Shown: one piece after another, positions 62,724-64,000 of the stretch
Numbering within the stretch: the first letter of the stretch is position 1
Layout of the letters: the number at the start of each line of letters is the position of its first letter
NCBI GenBank assembly: GCA_018268085.1
Contig: JAFDXE010000006.1
Location: 1 to 64,000, forward strand
Reading direction: 5' to 3'
DNA: 64,000 nucleotides
Origin: Bacteroidota bacterium
Lineage (GTDB): Bacteria; Bacteroidota; Bacteroidia; Chitinophagales; Chitinophagaceae
The notes under the pieces: generated by a model
Databases searched by the model: none
Told to the model about the DNA's origin: nothing
The model's input: the letters and a program-made list of their open reading frames with translations, nothing else
Made by a program: the position numbers and the translations under genes

Positions 62724-63325
62724 TCTATCAATTGAAATAATTGTACAGTGCCGGCGTTTAACAATGCCGGCATTTTATTCCATTTCTCCAGGTTGTATTT
62801 CAATGAAAGTTTCAGGAAATGTTTCTCCCGCTTCATCAATTCAATTTGCTGGATGGTAAACTTTGAGAGCGGCTGGTAATTGCTTTCATCAAAATGATGT
62901 TGCCACTGGTTGTCGTTTACACAAATAAACAATTGTTCTTTAAGCAATGTATTGTTGAATAGTTTCTCAACATTCACACAGGCTTTATACGTTCCTGCCA
63001 GGTGAAGGGTTATGCTAAAAAAATTTCCCCACCAGAACATTGTACGCAATGCAAAAATATCGTCCTTGCCAAATAGCTTCGGATAATCCATGATCACATA
63101 AGGTAGTTGCCTGTATTGCTCCCCTTTTGCAATTTTAGGAATGGAAGTTTTCAATTCATCACCCAATCCGAGTAGATCCTGCATAATCAATTTAATTTGT
63201 TCAGCATGAAATGAAAACAATTCAAATACGTTTTGAATGATCCTATGTTTGGTTAAAATCCAGTCGGTATTTTGTACGAGTGAAAGTTCCTTATCAGAAA
63301 GAGTTATTTTTGCTGTATCGGTCAT
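62720..63325 (-). CDS. Conserved hypothetical protein
   Basis: A 201-residue cytosolic protein, mostly helical at the start (LSDKELSLVQNTDWILTKHRIIQNVFELF), with a central FALRTMFWWGNFFSITLHLAG and a mixed C-terminal half. No known domain recognised. It sits between the START-like gene (4-base convergent overlap) and the LptF/LptG permease (divergent, with about 45 bases between the start codons). The conserved placement beside the permease may reflect shared history only. Confidence 0.7.
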   Translation of the reverse strand: MTDTAKITLSDKELSLVQNTDWILTKHRIIQNVFELFSFHAEQIKLIMQDLLGLGDELKTSIPKIAKGEQYRQLPYVIMDYPKLFGKDDIFALRTMFWWGNFFSITLHLAGTYKACVNVEKLFNNTLLKEQLFICVNDNQWQHHFDESNYQPLSKFTIQQIELMKREKHFLKLSLKYNLEKWNKMPALLNAGTVQLFQLID

Positions 63326-63370
63326 AATGAAAAATTAATGCTTTTTTCGTCACCGAATACAATTCCCGGT

Positions 63371-64000
63371 ATGTTAAAACGACTCGACAAACTTATTATC
63401 AAATCTTTTATTGGCCCGTTCATTATTACATTCTTCATTGCATTTTTTGTGCTAATGATGCAAAGCCTCTGGAAGTATATTGATGATCTTGTTGGTAAAG
63501 GGCTCGATTTTTTAACGATAGGCCAGTTCCTCTGGTATGCAAGTGCCTCCCTGCTTATGCTGGCTATGCCCATTGCGATTCTCATTTCCTCCATCATGAC
63601 CTTCGGCAATCTTGGCGAAAGTTTTGAACTGGTTGCCATTAAAGCGTCGGGAATCTCTTTACTAAGATTCATGCGGCCGCTGATGTTTATTTCCATTTTA
63701 CTCTGCGGTATCACTTTCGTTTTTGCCAATTATGTTATCCCTTATGCCAACCTGAAGTTTGTTACACTGTACAATGATATTTTTTATAAGAAGCCTGCAT
63801 TTGATTTAAAAGAAGGGCAGTTTTTTACGCATATTCCAACCTATGCCATCAAGGTGGGTAAAAAAGATCCTGATGGGAAAACAATTCGGAATGTACTAAT
63901 CTACGAACAGAACAATCCGTTACAGGATAATTGCATCGTTGCAGAAAAGGGTGTGATGAAAATTTCAGATGACAAGAATTTCCTTGAATTCAACCTGGAA
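63371..64000 (+). CDS. LptF/LptG-family permease, 5' part (cut by window end)
   Basis: The frame from the ATG at 63371 stays open to the window edge (210 codons). MLKRLDKLIIKSFIGPFIIT, FFVLMMQSLWKYIDDLVGKG, SLLMLAMPIAILISSIMTFG, NLGESFELVAIKASGISLLRFMRPL and the following helix, then a periplasmic jelly-roll start (FDLKEGQFFTHIPTYAIKVGK), match the YjgP/YjgQ family. LptF and LptG are the membrane subunits of the ABC exporter that extracts lipopolysaccharide from the inner membrane. An in-frame ATG at 63338 would add 11 residues. The LptF and LptG forms cannot be told apart from this part. Confidence 0.92.
   Translation, partial: MLKRLDKLIIKSFIGPFIITFFIAFFVLMMQSLWKYIDDLVGKGLDFLTIGQFLWYASASLLMLAMPIAILISSIMTFGNLGESFELVAIKASGISLLRFMRPLMFISILLCGITFVFANYVIPYANLKFVTLYNDIFYKKPAFDLKEGQFFTHIPTYAIKVGKKDPDGKTIRNVLIYEQNNPLQDNCIVAEKGVMKISDDKNFLEFNLE

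Noticed and set aside
63322-63729. A 135-codon reverse open frame at the right end
   Set aside because: It lies fully antisense to the LptF/LptG permease, whose translation has clear family motifs; the reverse frame has none.
1-64000. CRISPR arrays, tRNA or rRNA genes, insertion sequences, phage genes
   Set aside because: No spaced short repeats, no cloverleaf-like intergenic sequence, and no transposase, integrase or capsid-like protein were found on either strand.

Overview
The window reads as a chromosomal segment of a Bacteroidota bacterium, most likely in or near the Chitinophagaceae (the family is inference; the phylum is well supported). Phylum evidence: the type IX secretion translocon SprA, six proteins ending in type IX sorting domains (four CHU_C/type B, two type A), a SusC/SusD pair, a primary sigma factor of only about 289 residues without region 1.1, and promoter boxes of the Bacteroidetes form TAnnTTTG, some with a TTG-type -33 element 18-20 nt upstream. 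Nothing seen suggests phage, plasmid, insertion sequence, CRISPR, tRNA or rRNA. No stretch longer than about 275 bases lacks a gene; intergenic regions hold hairpin terminators and promoter boxes.

Layout. 1-6.3 kb: the 3' end of a repeat-rich CHU_C adhesin, a secreted hypothetical, a coupled small secreted protein plus P-domain CHU_C protein, and a DUF4919-like protein with a lysine-rich tail. 6.3-13 kb: rpsG/rpsL without fusA, branched-chain aminotransferase, a forward unit of a HolD-like protein, rdgB and a thioesterase, then a reverse unit of TPR protein, comA-like phosphosulfolactate synthase and aroE. 13-19.2 kb: two small exported proteins, yidC, rplY, prs, radC and a DUF3467 gene. 19.3-25.1 kb: a reverse SusC-SusD-DUF1735 operon with no enzyme genes. 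25.2-28.2 kb: a coupled pair of outer-membrane proteins, one a barrel with an N-terminal helix-hairpin-helix domain.

28.3-44.4 kb is a forward block: folD, queE, a PorE-like OmpA protein, dprA, guaB, a DUF4105 membrane protein (possible lipoprotein N-acyltransferase), an alpha/beta hydrolase, two tandem paralogous PKD/CHU_C giants, an SDR oxidoreductase and a small secreted protein. 44.5-52.4 kb is ruvA-sprA on the reverse strand. 52.5-64 kb: fabH, a secreted subtilisin-like protease with a type A sorting domain, an rRNA m5C methyltransferase, sucB, a secreted pair (paired-repeat protein plus type A CTD protein), the primary sigma factor, a START-like protein, a hypothetical, and the 5' part of an LptF/LptG permease cut by the window end.

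How the genes fit together: SprA and the PorE-like protein are parts of the type IX export machine, and the CHU_C and type A CTD proteins around them are its likely cargo. YidC, the LptF/LptG permease, the DUF4105 protein and FabH serve envelope building. The remaining genes are ordinary housekeeping (translation, nucleotide, folate, shikimate, queuosine, recombination).
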